IMG/VR virus record: IMGVR_UViG_3300009132_000005
Location: 1 to 64,000 of that record
Direction: 5' to 3' (one strand)
DNA: 64,000 nucleotides
Source: a virus
The notes below the pieces were generated by a model. It did no database searches, had not been told where the DNA came from, and saw nothing but the letters and a program-made list of their open reading frames with translations. Both the position numbers and the translations under genes were made by a program. Positions within the stretch are counted from its first letter, which is position 1, and each line of letters opens with the position of its first letter. Shown here piece after piece: positions 15,701 through 26,600 of this stretch.

Positions 15701-18175
15701 ATTAGTGTTTTTACCTTCACTTTCAAGGTTTTTTCTAGCTTGTTTTAATATTCTATCATGTCTATCAGGATCAACACCTTTTAGTAAAGTAAATCTATTA
15801 CCATATTTATCAGGGCTTTTAAACTCATCTAATATACCTTCTAGTCTTTTATATTTTAAAGACAAAGCATTTATCATTGTCTCTTTTTTCTTTTCACTTA
15901 TATCTGTTCTAGCTTGTATAGCCAAAGCTTCAGCTCTAAGATCATATTGAGCGCCAACAATAGACTTGAAATCTTCATAAACATTGTAACCCATTTTAGC
16001 ACTCCATGTTTCATTAAAACCATCTATTTGTTTTACTGTATCATCTTGTAGCTCTTTTAATTCTTTTCTTATTTCTACAGCTCTTTTTGTTCTACCTAAC
16101 TTATTATCTTTTAACTGCTGATATTCTTGTTTTAGCTCACGCATTGTTTGAGCATTATTTAATATACCTTCAACAACCTCTTTATTAGCCATAGATCTAG
16201 CTGCAGCACCTGTAACAACACCACCAGCACCCATAACACCACCAAAAAATCCACCAGCAAAAGCAGCGTGATCTACATTTTCCAATATAGGTCTACCAGT
16301 AAAAATATTCTGAAAAATACTAGTTAAACCCTCTGTTGTTGATTCAAGTCCAGCACCAATGGCAAACTCTTTAAAAGCGTTCTTCTTAAAATATTGTTTA
16401 CCACTTAACATGGTTAAATCATCACTTTGATTTTTTAATAAAGTTTTAAAACCACCACTCAAAGCTGTTTTACCTATAATAAACGTAGGTGCAACACCTA
16501 AAGCACCTTCAGCTAAACCAAAACCAGTTCCAACAAGCATTTTATGTAAATCCGATGTGTTTTTATCGTTGTAATCAAGGTCATCTAATCTAGTTAAATA
16601 TTCTTGATATGTCATATCACCTATTTGTTGACCCGCTGATTGAACACCTATAACACTACCAGCAGCTGCTGCTGATAAATATGTTCCAGCACCAAGAACA
16701 CTAGCCGCACCACCAGTTGCTATCATACCAGCAAATATAGGTAACTGCCTACCACTTTCTTCAAATAAAAATCTTCCAAAGTTATTCAAACTATCAAAAG
16801 CATCATCAAAATCTACATCTTTTCTAAATTTTTTTCTTTCAGCATCCATACGTTTTCTTCTTTCTTGACCATAGTCTTCGAAAAAAGTAAATTCATTTCC
16901 TTCTTTTGGATTATAAACAAGAGTAGATCCTCCACCCGGTAATGAAACACCTTCAAGATCTCTAAGTATATTCACACCAGCTTCTAAATATTCCATACCA
17001 CCTGTTAATAAACCACCACCTACGTCTAGTATTTGAAAACCTAACTTATCTGCCATGCTAAAGTTTAATTTACTTATAGCTAGCTCTTCTTGTGCGTCTC
17101 TACCTATTTCAGATCTTTTTAATAATTCTTCGTATTGGTTTAATAAATCATCTTTAAGTACATTATAATTATGTATTGATGATTGCAGGTCATCATATTG
17201 TTCTTTTGATATAAATCTACCATCTAATAATTGTAATTTTTCTGACCCTTCAGGTATATTAAATTTATAATCTGGGTTTTTAATATTTTCTTCAAACTCT
17301 GCAATTTTAACCGCATCTTCTCCGTTAGATATACCAGTAGCTTTTATTTGTAACTTGTCATACTCTGTTTTTATAGTTTTTGCGTCGTTACTTTTTAATC
17401 TAACATCTTCATTATATATATTTATAGCTTTTCTTTCACCATCAGAAAAACCAGCCCAAGCACGATCAATTTCGCTGTCTATAGCTTTTTGTCTATCTAA
17501 AATGTTTTTTTGGAATTTAAAATAGTCTTGGACAAGATCTATTGGGGGAACTTCGCCTTCCCATGTTCGGAATTGTTCAGGTAGTGTTGATAAATTTGTT
17601 TTACCGTTTTCTTCTTCAGAGTTCTTTTTTCTTTCTGTAAATTCTGCTGTTATAGCATCTAACTCTTCTTTGTATGGATATACTGTGTTTTTTTCCCTAG
17701 TACCAAAATAATCATAAGAACCATAATTAGAGCCTGTTTTTGGCGATGATGATATTTCATAAGGTTCAAAACTTAAATTTTCGTTAGCAATTTTAGCTTC
17801 TTCTATTTTTCTTTTTAACTGAGGATTTATATCTGGGTTATTTATTTCACCATAAGATAAGTAACCAATTACACCATCATCATACTCAACTGGCACGTTT
17901 CTTATATCATAAGTATCTTCGTACTGCTCTTCTTCTGTATACCCAATTGTTACCTGAGTACCACCTTTTGTTATTCTTGTTTTTGGTTTACTAGGTTTTG
18001 TATATACTGTTCTTTTTCTATCAGGATTTATATTTCTACCCGGCTCTAGGTCTCTTTCTATCTCTCCAGTTTCAAACGCAGAAAATGGATCATCATTTAC
18101 AATTTCTGTATTTACTGTAAAAGCTGCAAAAGGATCATTAGTCTCGCTGCCATCAAGCGTACTATTGTTCATCAT
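9716..18175 (-). CDS. Giant 2819-residue multi-domain (polyvalent) virion protein
   Basis: The N-terminal third (about 460-660) has long Ala/Gly-rich hydrophobic stretches (FAGMIATGGAASVLGAG and others) of the kind that insert in membranes. At about 930-940, KTHETSHLILW gives an HExxH zinc-metallopeptidase motif. At about 1945-2110 lies a HAD-type phosphatase domain (GISVFDFDDTLA, then IFVLTARPQEA and NDFYFADD). The C-terminal part has further hydrophobic helices (about 2575-2615). DPF[AS]AF peptides occur twice near the N-terminus and once at the very C-terminus (DPFAAFDN). Its place at the end of the virion operon matches ejected internal proteins of podoviruses. I infer it is packaged and delivered with the DNA. 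Confidence 0.7.
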   Translation of the reverse strand: MMNNSTLDGSETNDPFAAFTVNTEIVNDDPFSAFETGEIERDLEPGRNINPDRKRTVYTKPSKPKTRITKGGTQVTIGYTEEEQYEDTYDIRNVPVEYDDGVIGYLSYGEINNPDINPQLKRKIEEAKIANENLSFEPYEISSSPKTGSNYGSYDYFGTREKNTVYPYKEELDAITAEFTERKKNSEEENGKTNLSTLPEQFRTWEGEVPPIDLVQDYFKFQKNILDRQKAIDSEIDRAWAGFSDGERKAINIYNEDVRLKSNDAKTIKTEYDKLQIKATGISNGEDAVKIAEFEENIKNPDYKFNIPEGSEKLQLLDGRFISKEQYDDLQSSIHNYNVLKDDLLNQYEELLKRSEIGRDAQEELAISKLNFSMADKLGFQILDVGGGLLTGGMEYLEAGVNILRDLEGVSLPGGGSTLVYNPKEGNEFTFFEDYGQERRKRMDAERKKFRKDVDFDDAFDSLNNFGRFLFEESGRQLPIFAGMIATGGAASVLGAGTYLSAAAAGSVIGVQSAGQQIGDMTYQEYLTRLDDLDYNDKNTSDLHKMLVGTGFGLAEGALGVAPTFIIGKTALSGGFKTLLKNQSDDLTMLSGKQYFKKNAFKEFAIGAGLESTTEGLTSIFQNIFTGRPILENVDHAAFAGGFFGGVMGAGGVVTGAAARSMANKEVVEGILNNAQTMRELKQEYQQLKDNKLGRTKRAVEIRKELKELQDDTVKQIDGFNETWSAKMGYNVYEDFKSIVGAQYDLRAEALAIQARTDISEKKKETMINALSLKYKRLEGILDEFKSPDKYGNRFTLLKGVDPDRHDRILKQARKNLESEGKNTNESAINKEAELIYNTEQVAANKAAINKILTDKEMSLNYTSDIFPTEADAVNRANEELAKENLSKSERKYWESIKNAKKGTRNGIAARVNGEYRFATIEENEIKNSRTQTKTHETSHLILWDKVLKLFGDGRTKEGKAKKAAVEAAIANDIVEYLLKNQPRVYNDMFGFDLSQRVQVGEKGFIPAEIIAGFIERASQMDLSRPQDKQFMGAFGRWISGFTGIDRDTMSKPNDVIDFLITLGQKLDNGTLKKTDLDKKRIEEVFDKYKNTPVDDGLSIDEKADSMTDDKTLFEQTEDIINAVDWNKLSKDEKKDVGEMIGLYWENFIRKKFKQTMSVNTDDYEIDNLTSEFVLGEKSRSRGLAEIISRWNPNVGTNINQWIQSSIQGQGQVDLRILDFVKKSPTYGRFVDSIDEIKSSGQPFEISTTDSSLDINKTTQDFNEFRKLLNIEFGGQLYDKTLKVNTEMFLNLKDTKGKFKGKTVKELLDLNPRRARTIIQDYAAKNLRADITNIIGAQKSKKFKDFIRNEETLQSLINLIAVKHRSSFPFLSEVIGTMNVDVSKANQQSDQGQFVSDEKAGNKIYKPKDMSKMKPDEKAEFIDFVEKAFVDGLKIRGRGDKQGYVDKDGNLTGVVEYDGRETTHKALKDALANELILDATFTAMENSDSMQAMYDGVTGKLAENIKRDPELAFSVSEAGGLQKLTKLAKIVMKGDYDSVFDSKGVLNEKYNKEFTPEMAKIVQDIYESGLIQDQKVYKFLQAIQKNPAIPQEVKDQVKNALTSKSDYDLRKVFADDMEILANEFGAEILEVIGFDALGFINRVLDPAKTKQDKEATLSLKQTVAEDLNVTLEELGKMKEGKGLTVYQDGVTGDFYQRLQDIKSKLNNTKAQFPEGFDISKVRPMNIKIAGSLFFRIDKILQSDTTASEKIEQLLDEKLQTEIKEANAQNKILFKYLIKKLLKSGISDVSMINMLQLQTNAAEGFRALTGLKYITITDGPLGKMKGEHLADNSSTMVDIVELKYKNLKGEALDEAIDDILEYHDQWIGNRSQLDFVDVFGKNNPNKDLRIRLYPNPSQVFTFDMKPAETLIKQREDDIKLKVEQKKTKNARNTLEMANSLSGKRKGISVFDFDDTLAKSNSKVGVTMPDGSKRRINATEFALESADLEAAGAKFDFSEFNKVIDGKKGPLADLALKRQGKFGSGDIFVLTARPQEAAYAIHAFLKGIGLNIPIENITGLEDGRPQAKADWIINKVGEGYNDFYFADDAIKNIKAVKDALKDVDVKGRVELAFSESINYEDKINEIIAHQSGVSKDARFSRVVAQRKGKQSKFYILPSTAQDFEGLLYYMAGKGEQGSKDLAWLQNNLFKPYMKAVDAINIAKTSIISDFKKLNKNYKAESDKLTKLMQNGNFTYDQGIRVYIYNKQGQNIPGISKRDLNSILKEINSDPRLKQYADAIQNIGSGKDGVYPAPKDGWEMNSVLADLDNLTRKVGRKRFLEDWLKVIEATFTPDVFNKLEAIYGSTYVDALKDALWRMENGTNRPSGANATTNAWLNWVNNSVGTIMFFNRRSALLQGISFINFVNWSDNNPLKAAIAYGNQPQFWQDFAMIWNSPKLKQRRRGLQTDLQWQEIANAAKNSKNRFNSAISYLLQIGFTPTQLMDNFAIAAGGAPFYRNRFNTYKKQGLTDAEAKQKAFDDFSEIAEKTQQSGDPALISQEQASPLGRLVLAFQNVTQQMVRLQNKAGTMLIRRQKYEGMTQLQSDFTNVSKIVYYGAIQNFIFTFLQNAMFGLLPGFEGDEKDDLMKQIESENAKKARQINNMIDTLLRGSGLKGAVVSTIKNAIMQYQKQDAKGFRADHTYTLIELLNISPPIGSKARKVYSAIQTRKFNRDLLEERGFEITADGRINLAPSYEIIGNLASAFLNLPLDRVVSELDGIVEATDSRNRAWQRIALALGWRTWDVGAKNEEEDLMQIFIDLDKKQKKRDEKNKKKDPFAAFDN

Positions 18176-18176
18176 A

Positions 18177-19628
18177 TTATCTTAATTTACTTATTATTCT
18201 AATTATTTCGTCTTTATTTAAGCTAGGATCTATTTTATGACCTGCATCTATTTTATTTCTTTCACTTGTTTTACTCATGCTTACTGGCACTAAATAAGTA
18301 CCACCGCCACTTCCACCAGTTACCTTAGTTGTAACTCCTGCGGCAGTAAGTAAAGGTGTTTGTTCTTCTTGTGATAATTTTTCAAAATCCTCTATATTCA
18401 TACCAAACAAAGTTTTATATGTTTTATCTGTGTAAAAAGTTTCATAATCATAAGGATATTGTTTACCGTTTCTAGTAATTGTAAATGACCTTGTGCCGCC
18501 CGTACCCTCTCTATTTATTATTTCAAAACCTTCTTCCCAGATACTATCTTTTTTACCTGGTAAATTACTTAAATATAATCTCCAGTCTGATTGTGTAGGC
18601 GGTGTTTCAAAACCACCAAACCAAGTATTAACGTCTTTTTCAGTATCAGCGGGTGTTGTTTCAGTTATTTTAGGTAAAGAAGCTGTATAACCTGCATCAG
18701 CCTGCTCATTTAATTTAATCATATGAGCTTCAATCATTTTTTCTTTTAAAAGTTTTTCTGCATTTGCTTTTGCAACAGGATCATCACCTTGCATAGCTTG
18801 TATTTCGTTTTGATATATATTTGGATCTAACAACGTACCACCCATATCCATTACGTCTTCAAAAGCAGCAGATAATATACCTCCAGTACTTTCTTTATTT
18901 AAAAGTTGTCTATAGTCATTTCTTTTTAAAGCAGCTTCATTTTCTGTTAATTTTTTCTTACCATCATAAGCATTAACATATGTTTCCATCATTACTCCAC
19001 CTAGCGCGTAGTTTTTGTTAAAATGTTCAGGTAAGTCTTTTACACGCACTCCTAAAAAGCTCATATTACCATTAGCGTCTATTTCTGGTTTTATTTTATT
19101 ACTTTTTATATCTGATATAAAAACCTTGTCTTCGTCAGATACAAAATCAGATATTAAAGAACTATCAGCATCCTCGTTAAACCCAGAAAACTTTTGATCT
19201 AATAATCTTAATTCATTAGGTATTTTATTTAGTATTAAATCTTCACTGGTATTAATAAGGTTAGACATGTGAGATTTACCCGCAAAATCAGTAGCACCCA
19301 TGTTTTTACTTAAATGTGTGTAATAACCTCTTTGAGCACCTGTTTCAACAACAAGTGGCATTATTATAGATTTATATTCAGAAGGTAAATTTGTAAACTG
19401 AGAAAAATCAATTTGAGGTGAATTTTCTAAATTATGCTGTACTATTGCATCAGCTTGTCTTCTTTTTAATTCTTGTTCACTAACTTTAGGCCCTAAATTT
19501 ATACCAGTACCTTTAGCGCCTTGATTAACAGCTGAAAACACATTTATATTAGCATTAGAAACACCTTTTAAATTACCAAAGTAATTAGGTGTTCTAGGAG
19601 TTGTTGTAGTTTGTTTTGTTGTTGCCAT
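18177..19628 (-). CDS. Putative internal virion or tail protein
   Basis: 483 residues, no family recognised. Thr-rich N-terminus (ATTKQTTTTPRTPNYFG), mostly helical-looking middle with acidic loops, and a Gly-rich hinge (VTGGSGGGTYLVP) before a short C-terminal helix. The stop lies one base before the start of the giant protein, so the two are tightly coupled. By place in the operon (tail nozzle, small Ala-rich protein, this, giant protein) it corresponds to an internal virion protein of podoviruses. Confidence 0.5.
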   Translation of the reverse strand: MATTKQTTTTPRTPNYFGNLKGVSNANINVFSAVNQGAKGTGINLGPKVSEQELKRRQADAIVQHNLENSPQIDFSQFTNLPSEYKSIIMPLVVETGAQRGYYTHLSKNMGATDFAGKSHMSNLINTSEDLILNKIPNELRLLDQKFSGFNEDADSSLISDFVSDEDKVFISDIKSNKIKPEIDANGNMSFLGVRVKDLPEHFNKNYALGGVMMETYVNAYDGKKKLTENEAALKRNDYRQLLNKESTGGILSAAFEDVMDMGGTLLDPNIYQNEIQAMQGDDPVAKANAEKLLKEKMIEAHMIKLNEQADAGYTASLPKITETTPADTEKDVNTWFGGFETPPTQSDWRLYLSNLPGKKDSIWEEGFEIINREGTGGTRSFTITRNGKQYPYDYETFYTDKTYKTLFGMNIEDFEKLSQEEQTPLLTAAGVTTKVTGGSGGGTYLVPVSMSKTSERNKIDAGHKIDPSLNKDEIIRIISKLR

Positions 19629-19640
19629 TATATTTATTTA

Positions 19641-20246
19641 TTATGGTTGATCATCACCAAATTGAGCACCTGCAGCAGCACCTAAAGCACCGACACCACC
19701 CATTATACTAGCCGTTGCGTTTGCCCTTGCTTGATTAGCTGCACTTAATCTGTTTTGAGCCATACTCATTAAACCACTAGCTTTTTGATATTCTAATCCT
19801 CTAGCGGCAGTTGCACCAGCTACTTCAGCTTGTTGAACTTGAGCAGCACCTTGAGCAGCCATTTTAGCATTAGCAGCTTCTTGTTGAGCTATGCTAGCAG
19901 ATGCAGCTTGGTTTTGTTGAGCACTTGCGTTTGCCATTGATTGTGCTAAAGCAGCTATACCAGATCCACCGGCAGCTCCTTGCATAGAAGACATAGTATT
20001 AGCTAGAGCAGCTTGGTTTTGCTGTGCTGCAAAATCAGCGGCTTGCGTATTAACCGTTAGATCTTCATATGGATTTTCCATGTTAGCAGCTAAGTTAGAT
20101 GTATCTAAATTCATCATTCTAGCCTTAGCTCTTGCCATTTCTTGTTGTGCAGCCCTTTGTTCACGTTTACGTTTACCGCTACCAATTATACCACCGGCGA
20201 TACCTGCTAAACCTTGAACTCCTGCACTTATTGCTGCTCCTGTCAT
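19641..20246 (-). CDS. Ala/Gln-rich internal virion protein
   Basis: 201 residues. N-terminal glycine-zipper hydrophobic segment (GVQGLAGIAGGIIGSG), a basic KRKREQRAAQQEMARAKAR helix, then long Ala/Gln coiled-coil-like helices, and a second hydrophobic Gly/Ala segment near the end (IMGGVGALGAAAGA). This plan is that of small podovirus core proteins (like T7 gp14) that line the ejection channel. Assigned by plan and position, not by direct similarity. Confidence 0.55.
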   Translation of the reverse strand: MTGAAISAGVQGLAGIAGGIIGSGKRKREQRAAQQEMARAKARMMNLDTSNLAANMENPYEDLTVNTQAADFAAQQNQAALANTMSSMQGAAGGSGIAALAQSMANASAQQNQAASASIAQQEAANAKMAAQGAAQVQQAEVAGATAARGLEYQKASGLMSMAQNRLSAANQARANATASIMGGVGALGAAAGAQFGDDQP

Positions 20247-20281
20247 ATTTATTAATTATTACTTATTATTATTATTACACA

Positions 20282-20599
20282 CTATTTGCTAGATTCAAAT
20301 ACTTCACTACCAACATCATATAACTCACAAGGTGTTGTGGCGTCGTTTCTCATTTTAACCTCAGCATAATAACCTCTTATAGATGATGTATTACCTCTAC
20401 TATCTTTGCTAAATAATATAAAATCATTAGCGGTTGGTCTAACAACAGTACCACCTATATCACAACTTATAGTAGTGTCTGTAACTGCAGTAGCTACACC
20501 CATTTCTACTATAGTACCACTAGTGTTTTGATAATACATAGTATCACCAACTTGTACTGAATCTTGAATATGTGGAAATGTCATTGTTATATTAGGCAT
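20282..20599 (-). CDS. Small beta-rich virion protein next to tail nozzle
   Basis: 105 residues with beta-strand-like composition: ITMTFPHIQDSVQVGDTMYYQ, then TIVEMGVATAVTDTTISCDIGG and a C-terminal RGYYAEVKMRNDATTPCELYDVGSEVFESSK. The closing RGYYAEVKMRN...ELYDVGSEVFESSK block is common at the ends of small tail proteins of marine phages, in my recollection. Ten bases after the tail nozzle gene's stop. Probably a tail decoration or adaptor. Confidence 0.5.
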   Translation of the reverse strand: MPNITMTFPHIQDSVQVGDTMYYQNTSGTIVEMGVATAVTDTTISCDIGGTVVRPTANDFILFSKDSRGNTSSIRGYYAEVKMRNDATTPCELYDVGSEVFESSK

Positions 20600-20609
20600 A
20601 TCTTATAAA

Positions 20610-23600
20610 TTAAGGGACGTAATCTAAATCTACATCTATTGTAAATGATACATCTGATGTTGATGATATTACTTCGTCTGTTTTTGCTGTCCAAGTATAG
20701 TGTAAATCTTGTGATGGGGCTACGCCAACTAAACTTGTTTTTGTAATTGTTAATTCTTGTGTTTGATGTATTGCTGAGCTAGATGCTGATGATATACTTA
20801 AAGTTATTTGCTGTAATGAGTTGCCATGGAAGTTACCATACATAACACCAGTACCACTTGTTAAACTAGTAAGTGATAAAGTACCAACATCTATAGCTTT
20901 TACATTTGTACCACTATTTCCATTACCATCATTGTAACTAAACCTGTGATCACCTACTATTATACCACTTGCATCACCTGTTACTGTAACTGATAGTAAT
21001 CTTGAACCACCACCAGATCCACCAGAAACACTAAGAAAATCGTTTAAAGGTAATGTACTAGTTAAATCGCCATCACCATACTTATTGATAAACATATCAC
21101 CAGTTATTGTAACCGTTTTTGGTGACGCTGAGTTATTTATAGTAACAACAGGTAAGCCAAAATCTAATTCAAAATTGTTTGTAAATATAGAGTGATCTTC
21201 ATCTGTTGGTGTTGATACAAAACCTGTAAAATCATCAATTTCAGGATCTCTAGTTTTACTTATATTGTTAGTAGCTGTAGCAGTTAAACTTAAAGCTATT
21301 TTTGAAAAGTCAGATCCTTCAACAGGATATGCACTTGCTGTGTATGTTTTAGTTGCTGCGCTCGATGTTATTGTAAAATCAGCTGTTTGAGAAGCATTTA
21401 AGCTTACAGTAACGTCAGCAAATTGATTTATATAAAATGGGTTTTGTACTACATTAGAAGAGTTGTATACATTTCCTTGTAAAACAGGATCTCCAGCACT
21501 TGAAGGAGTTATAGGTAATAAAGTAGTTTCGCCTATTGCTTCTATTTGTATGTAATATCTTCTAGTCACAGTAGTTTCTAAAAACGGTATTGTAACAGAG
21601 TAAACACCAGTTGATGGTATTTCTAAATTTGTTTCAGATCCAACAAACGTTGTACCGTTCCACCACTCTGTAAATGTTATTGTTGTGCTACTTATAGTCT
21701 GTGCACTTGAGAGCGTAACCGATGTACCATTAACACTAACAACAGTAACAGTACCACTTATACCAGTACCTGTAACTAACATACCGTTGTGTATGTCATT
21801 GTTTGCAGCTGTAAGCGTTAAAGTTGTACTTGAACCTGAAGTGCTAGCTGTTGAAGTTGTAGAGTTTTTAAATCTAAAATCTGCACCAACCGCACCAAAA
21901 ACTTTTACTTCTTTATCTGTTGCAAATCTAGGAACAACATTACCATTAACAACTCTATATCCTGTAATTTTATTAGTATCTGCAGCATTTTCTAAAACAG
22001 AACTAGCGTTAAATATAATTTCATCATCATTAGTATTAGATGCAGGATATTTATAACTTATGCTATACACACGTACGTGTACGTCTTCTAAAGTTTTACT
22101 ATCTGATCCAATAGTTATGTTAGTATTAGTTGTATCTTTATCTTGAAAAGTAATTATGTATTCACTTTCTGGATCCTCATCTTGTCTTGTTATTTTAAAG
22201 TCTGGTTGTTCAGTAAAATTGTAACCAAGATCTAATGTTAATGTAACTGTAGCTGCTAAAGTTGTAGATGTATAATTACTAGGTAAACCTGTAGCTGAGT
22301 TGGTTGGTTGAGCTGTAGCGTTACCAGAACCAGCATAACTAATTACAGCAGTTACATTTGAATCTGTTTGTTCTTTTATATTAAGATCGTTTAATAAATA
22401 TTGTTTTAAAACACCATCACCTGTAACAGCTAAACTTATAGTTAAATCACTACTAGGCATGTTAACACCATCTGTAAAGTTTATTGTTGCTATTACATTA
22501 TCACCACTTTGAGCGAAAGCAACACTATCTACATAAGTTCCAGTAGTACCTACGCTAAGATCACCAGCTGTCAACGTGCTACCTGTATTTGGTGTTATTA
22601 ATATAGTTATACTAGAATTTGTACTGTGTATTTCTGTACCTATTGTAACGTCAAATGTAGCGCCTGGGTTTGTTGTATTAGCAATACCAGTTAAAGCTAC
22701 ATTAACGGTTCTATCAGCTAAAGAAGTATCACCAGATATATTAGTTAGCTGACCAACACCTTGAACATTAAATTCAGTAGAATCTAAGTTAGCTAAAGTT
22801 GTTGCATCACCTTTTATATTATTATAATATCTACCTTCTTTTTTCTTAAACTCTTTTACAAAACCTTGTTGTAAGTCAGTTTGTATATATTCAGTATACC
22901 AACCTTTGGTATTTGTAGATGTAGCATTACCATAATCATTTGTATATACTCTAGAGGCAGAACCTCCATAGTTTAATGTTTTAAAGCCTTTAATTGTTTC
23001 AGGCATTTCGTTTATTAAAAACGTTACAGATGAATCATATTGTACACCATAAAAATTATTTCTAGTATCATTAGTGTGAACGTGTAATTCACCATTTTTT
23101 ATAGAATAATACTTATTATTTAAAGACAAAGCAGCTTCAGGTATAAATGATTTAAAACTAGGAAAACCTCTAACTTTTTCATCAAAAGAAACTGTTTGAT
23201 CACTTAATGTTAAATTATATAAACCTTTTGAACCATCATAACTACCTAATATTAATGTTGAATTAGGTAATGTGTCTTTAAAAAAGTCTCTCATGCCATG
23301 CTCTGATATTGCTGATAAACCATCTCTTGATAATCTTAATACAGCACCTCTTGATTTATCTACAAAATAACATCTATAAGCATACGATGAAAATGACTCA
23401 GGGTTTTGTGATATACCATATTCACCTATAAAAGGTATTGTTTGGCCTAAAACTCTATTTGTTGCTGTTAATTGTGGATTACCACTAGCTTCAAACAAAG
23501 CGTCTTTATTAGCTAATACTTTTAAAACTTTATCTTCACAAAATACTATTAGATCTGTATTTCTAGCGTGTAACTTTTGTATACTACCGTAATGAGGATT

Positions 23601-26600
23601 AAGATCTTTTGTTATAGCTTCACCTTGTATAAATTGATTTAATCTATTTACACCTGATGTTGAATTAAATATACCAGAGTATATTAAACCATTTTTTCTT
23701 CTTTCTTTTTTATATGGTTCATCTAAAACAGCAGAAGCTTTAACACCTTTATCTATTCTAGGTGCGTTATAATCATCATTTATTCTATCAGACTCAACAC
23801 CGTTACCAAAAGAGTAACAGTTTTTAAAATCTAAAGCGTGTGTAGATCCGTGTTGTGCTATTGGTCTTGAAACACCTGTTTCAAAATATATATCTAAATC
23901 TACAGATTCTTTTGGCTCTGTTTCCCACACAGCCGGGTTATCAGATGTTAATACTTCTACATCTGTTGTTATAACGTTTTGTAAAATTTGTATTTCATCT
24001 GCAAAATTAGAAGCACTACCTGATGAAGGATATGTAAACGAGTCTTCATATGGTGTGCCATTTTTATAATGCTCAAAAGTTATATTATATTGTCTTCTTT
24101 TACTTGAAGCTAATCTTCTTCTGTTTCTTCTATATTTATATTCTATTTCACAAGCTGTAACTTTATATATTTCGCCTAAAGCATCAGTACTACTACCTTT
24201 AAATCTAAACAAAGTACCTGATGTACTTATTGATTTTAAAAAATTATTTATAGTATTTGCTTTGTCAAAATCTTTACTACCAGACTTAGGCGATGCGGTA
24301 TATAATATACGCATTGTATGAGATCCTAATTTAGGATGCCCATTGTTAGCTTGTGTTATTTTTCTTCTTTTTGCCTCTGTATCAAACCAAGATGCTTCTT
24401 GTGTACCATCACCAGGTCCTGTGTTTTGTGCATTACCAAATATAGTTCTAGCATCCGATATACCATACTCTTCATCTTCATCTGGAAAAGATGCTATAAT
24501 GTTTGTATCAAAATTACTATCTCTATTTATTTTTACAAAAAACCTACCGTAAAACTCTGCTTTTCTTTCAAATTTCTCTTCAAAAAGTATTACGTCAAAT
24601 TGAGTTCCAGAGCTTATAGTTGATACTACCGTGTCACCAGTTTTTATAGGTTCAGCTAAAGTTATTTTATATATGTGTTTAAAACCTGTGCTACCAGTGC
24701 TATCTTCTTCACCTGTAGGACCACCACTTACAACTTTATACTTGTCTGTTACAACACCACCTACAGATATTTGAATAACAGCATCAGAAGAAAAACCTTC
24801 ACCAAAACTAGGATTTACTTGTGGATCTGGTCCTCTAAATTCAAAAGATATACTACCTACTTGAGGTATGTTAGATGATCTAGCTTTTACAGATCCATTA
24901 CCTACAGCTCTTTGTTTTAATTTTAAAAAGTCAGGCGCATCATTAGATATATCTAATATTTTATATCTTGATTTAGTAGCTACAAACTCGTCAGAGTCAT
25001 GTTTCTTTTTTAATATCAAATAAGTTTCTTCATCAACTTTGTTTCTTTCAGATGATGGAAAACTTAACCAAACATTACCATCTTCAGCTAGATAATATCT
25101 ATCCATAGCTAAATTGTAATATTCGTTTGATGTTTCTTTTATGTAGTATTTAAAATGTGTAGCCCAGTCTGGTGGCTGATTATTTAAAGTAACACTTATT
25201 GTATTTACTGTTTTTGCATAATCTTTACTAGTTTGTTTTGAAGCACTAGCACTAGTAAATACAGGTGATTGTCTATTATATTTATCTATATATACAACAC
25301 CTGCTTGATATGTTCTTAATGATTTTAATGATAACTCAGGTTCCTTTACTGTTGTTATACCAGACTGTGATATAGACATGCTAATATCAGGTAAGTTAAA
25401 ATCAGGTATATCATAATTTTGTAAATAGTTACCATAAATAAGTCTGTTAGCTGTAACCTCTTGTGATAAAGCTTGTCTTGGTACGTTATCCCATGGCCTT
25501 AATATTTGATTAGGTTCTACAACTTTTGTAATTATTTCTGACTCTAACTTATACTCTGTTGGAAAAGTGCCATCAGAGGCATATTTAAGCGTGTCTACGA
25601 CGTATATATTGTTGTTGTTTGACTCTTTATATAATATATCAACTTTTTCTACATCAACAGGTCTTGATTCAGTTATATTTATTGTCAACTGTCTAAGGTT
25701 ATTGATCATACCATCATTATAACCATCTGTAGATAAATATTCAAATGTGTCAGGTAAAAAAGCTAATTCACTAAAAGGAGAGAAAGTAGAATATTGTCCG
25801 TTATAATATTTCCATCTATAACCAAATCTTACAAACTTCTTTTCAAATAAAACACCTTCTTCACTCAATATAGCTTCCCATTGTAAAGGAACATAAGGTA
25901 TTTCTACAGGAATACTTTGTATTGTACATGTAAATACATTACTAGCGCTTATAGCGTTTATTAATAATTTTATTTCGTAAGTTTCTTGTTGACCAAGTTC
26001 TTCGTATACAGTTGTACAAGTTATTATATCACCTACTAACCAATTAGGTAGAGGTGAAAATGTTAAAGATAAAGAAGTTCCAGCAGCTTTAGCAACACCT
26101 TCTGTATCTGTAAACGTTGTGTTAACAGCATTACTTATACTAACACTGTTAGTACCAGTACCGTTACCACCTCTTGTAGAGCTACTCATTGTTAAAGTTG
26201 GAGCACTCATCGGCGCTAATTTAGCAACAGTTATATGTTCTTCTAAAAAAGCAGAAGCTGCAGATAATTCTGAGCTAGGTATTTTTTTACCTGTGTATTT
26301 TGTATGTGTTGTAAAATTATCAGCACAACCAGATTTAAATACGTCTATTTCTATTTGTTTAGGTTCTTTTTCATTATCAGTCCACATTAATATATTTTCT
26401 AAAACATTTATACCAGTTATATATGTATTTGTTTTAAAATTTAATATATTGTTAGTATCAACTAATACAGGTGATATTATACCTTTTAAATCATCGTACT
26501 CAGCTATACAATCAGCTTCATCTGCTTTTATAAACCAATATATTTTATCGTTTTCGTTATTTAATTTAGAACCAACACAAATAGCGTTTGTTAAACCAAA

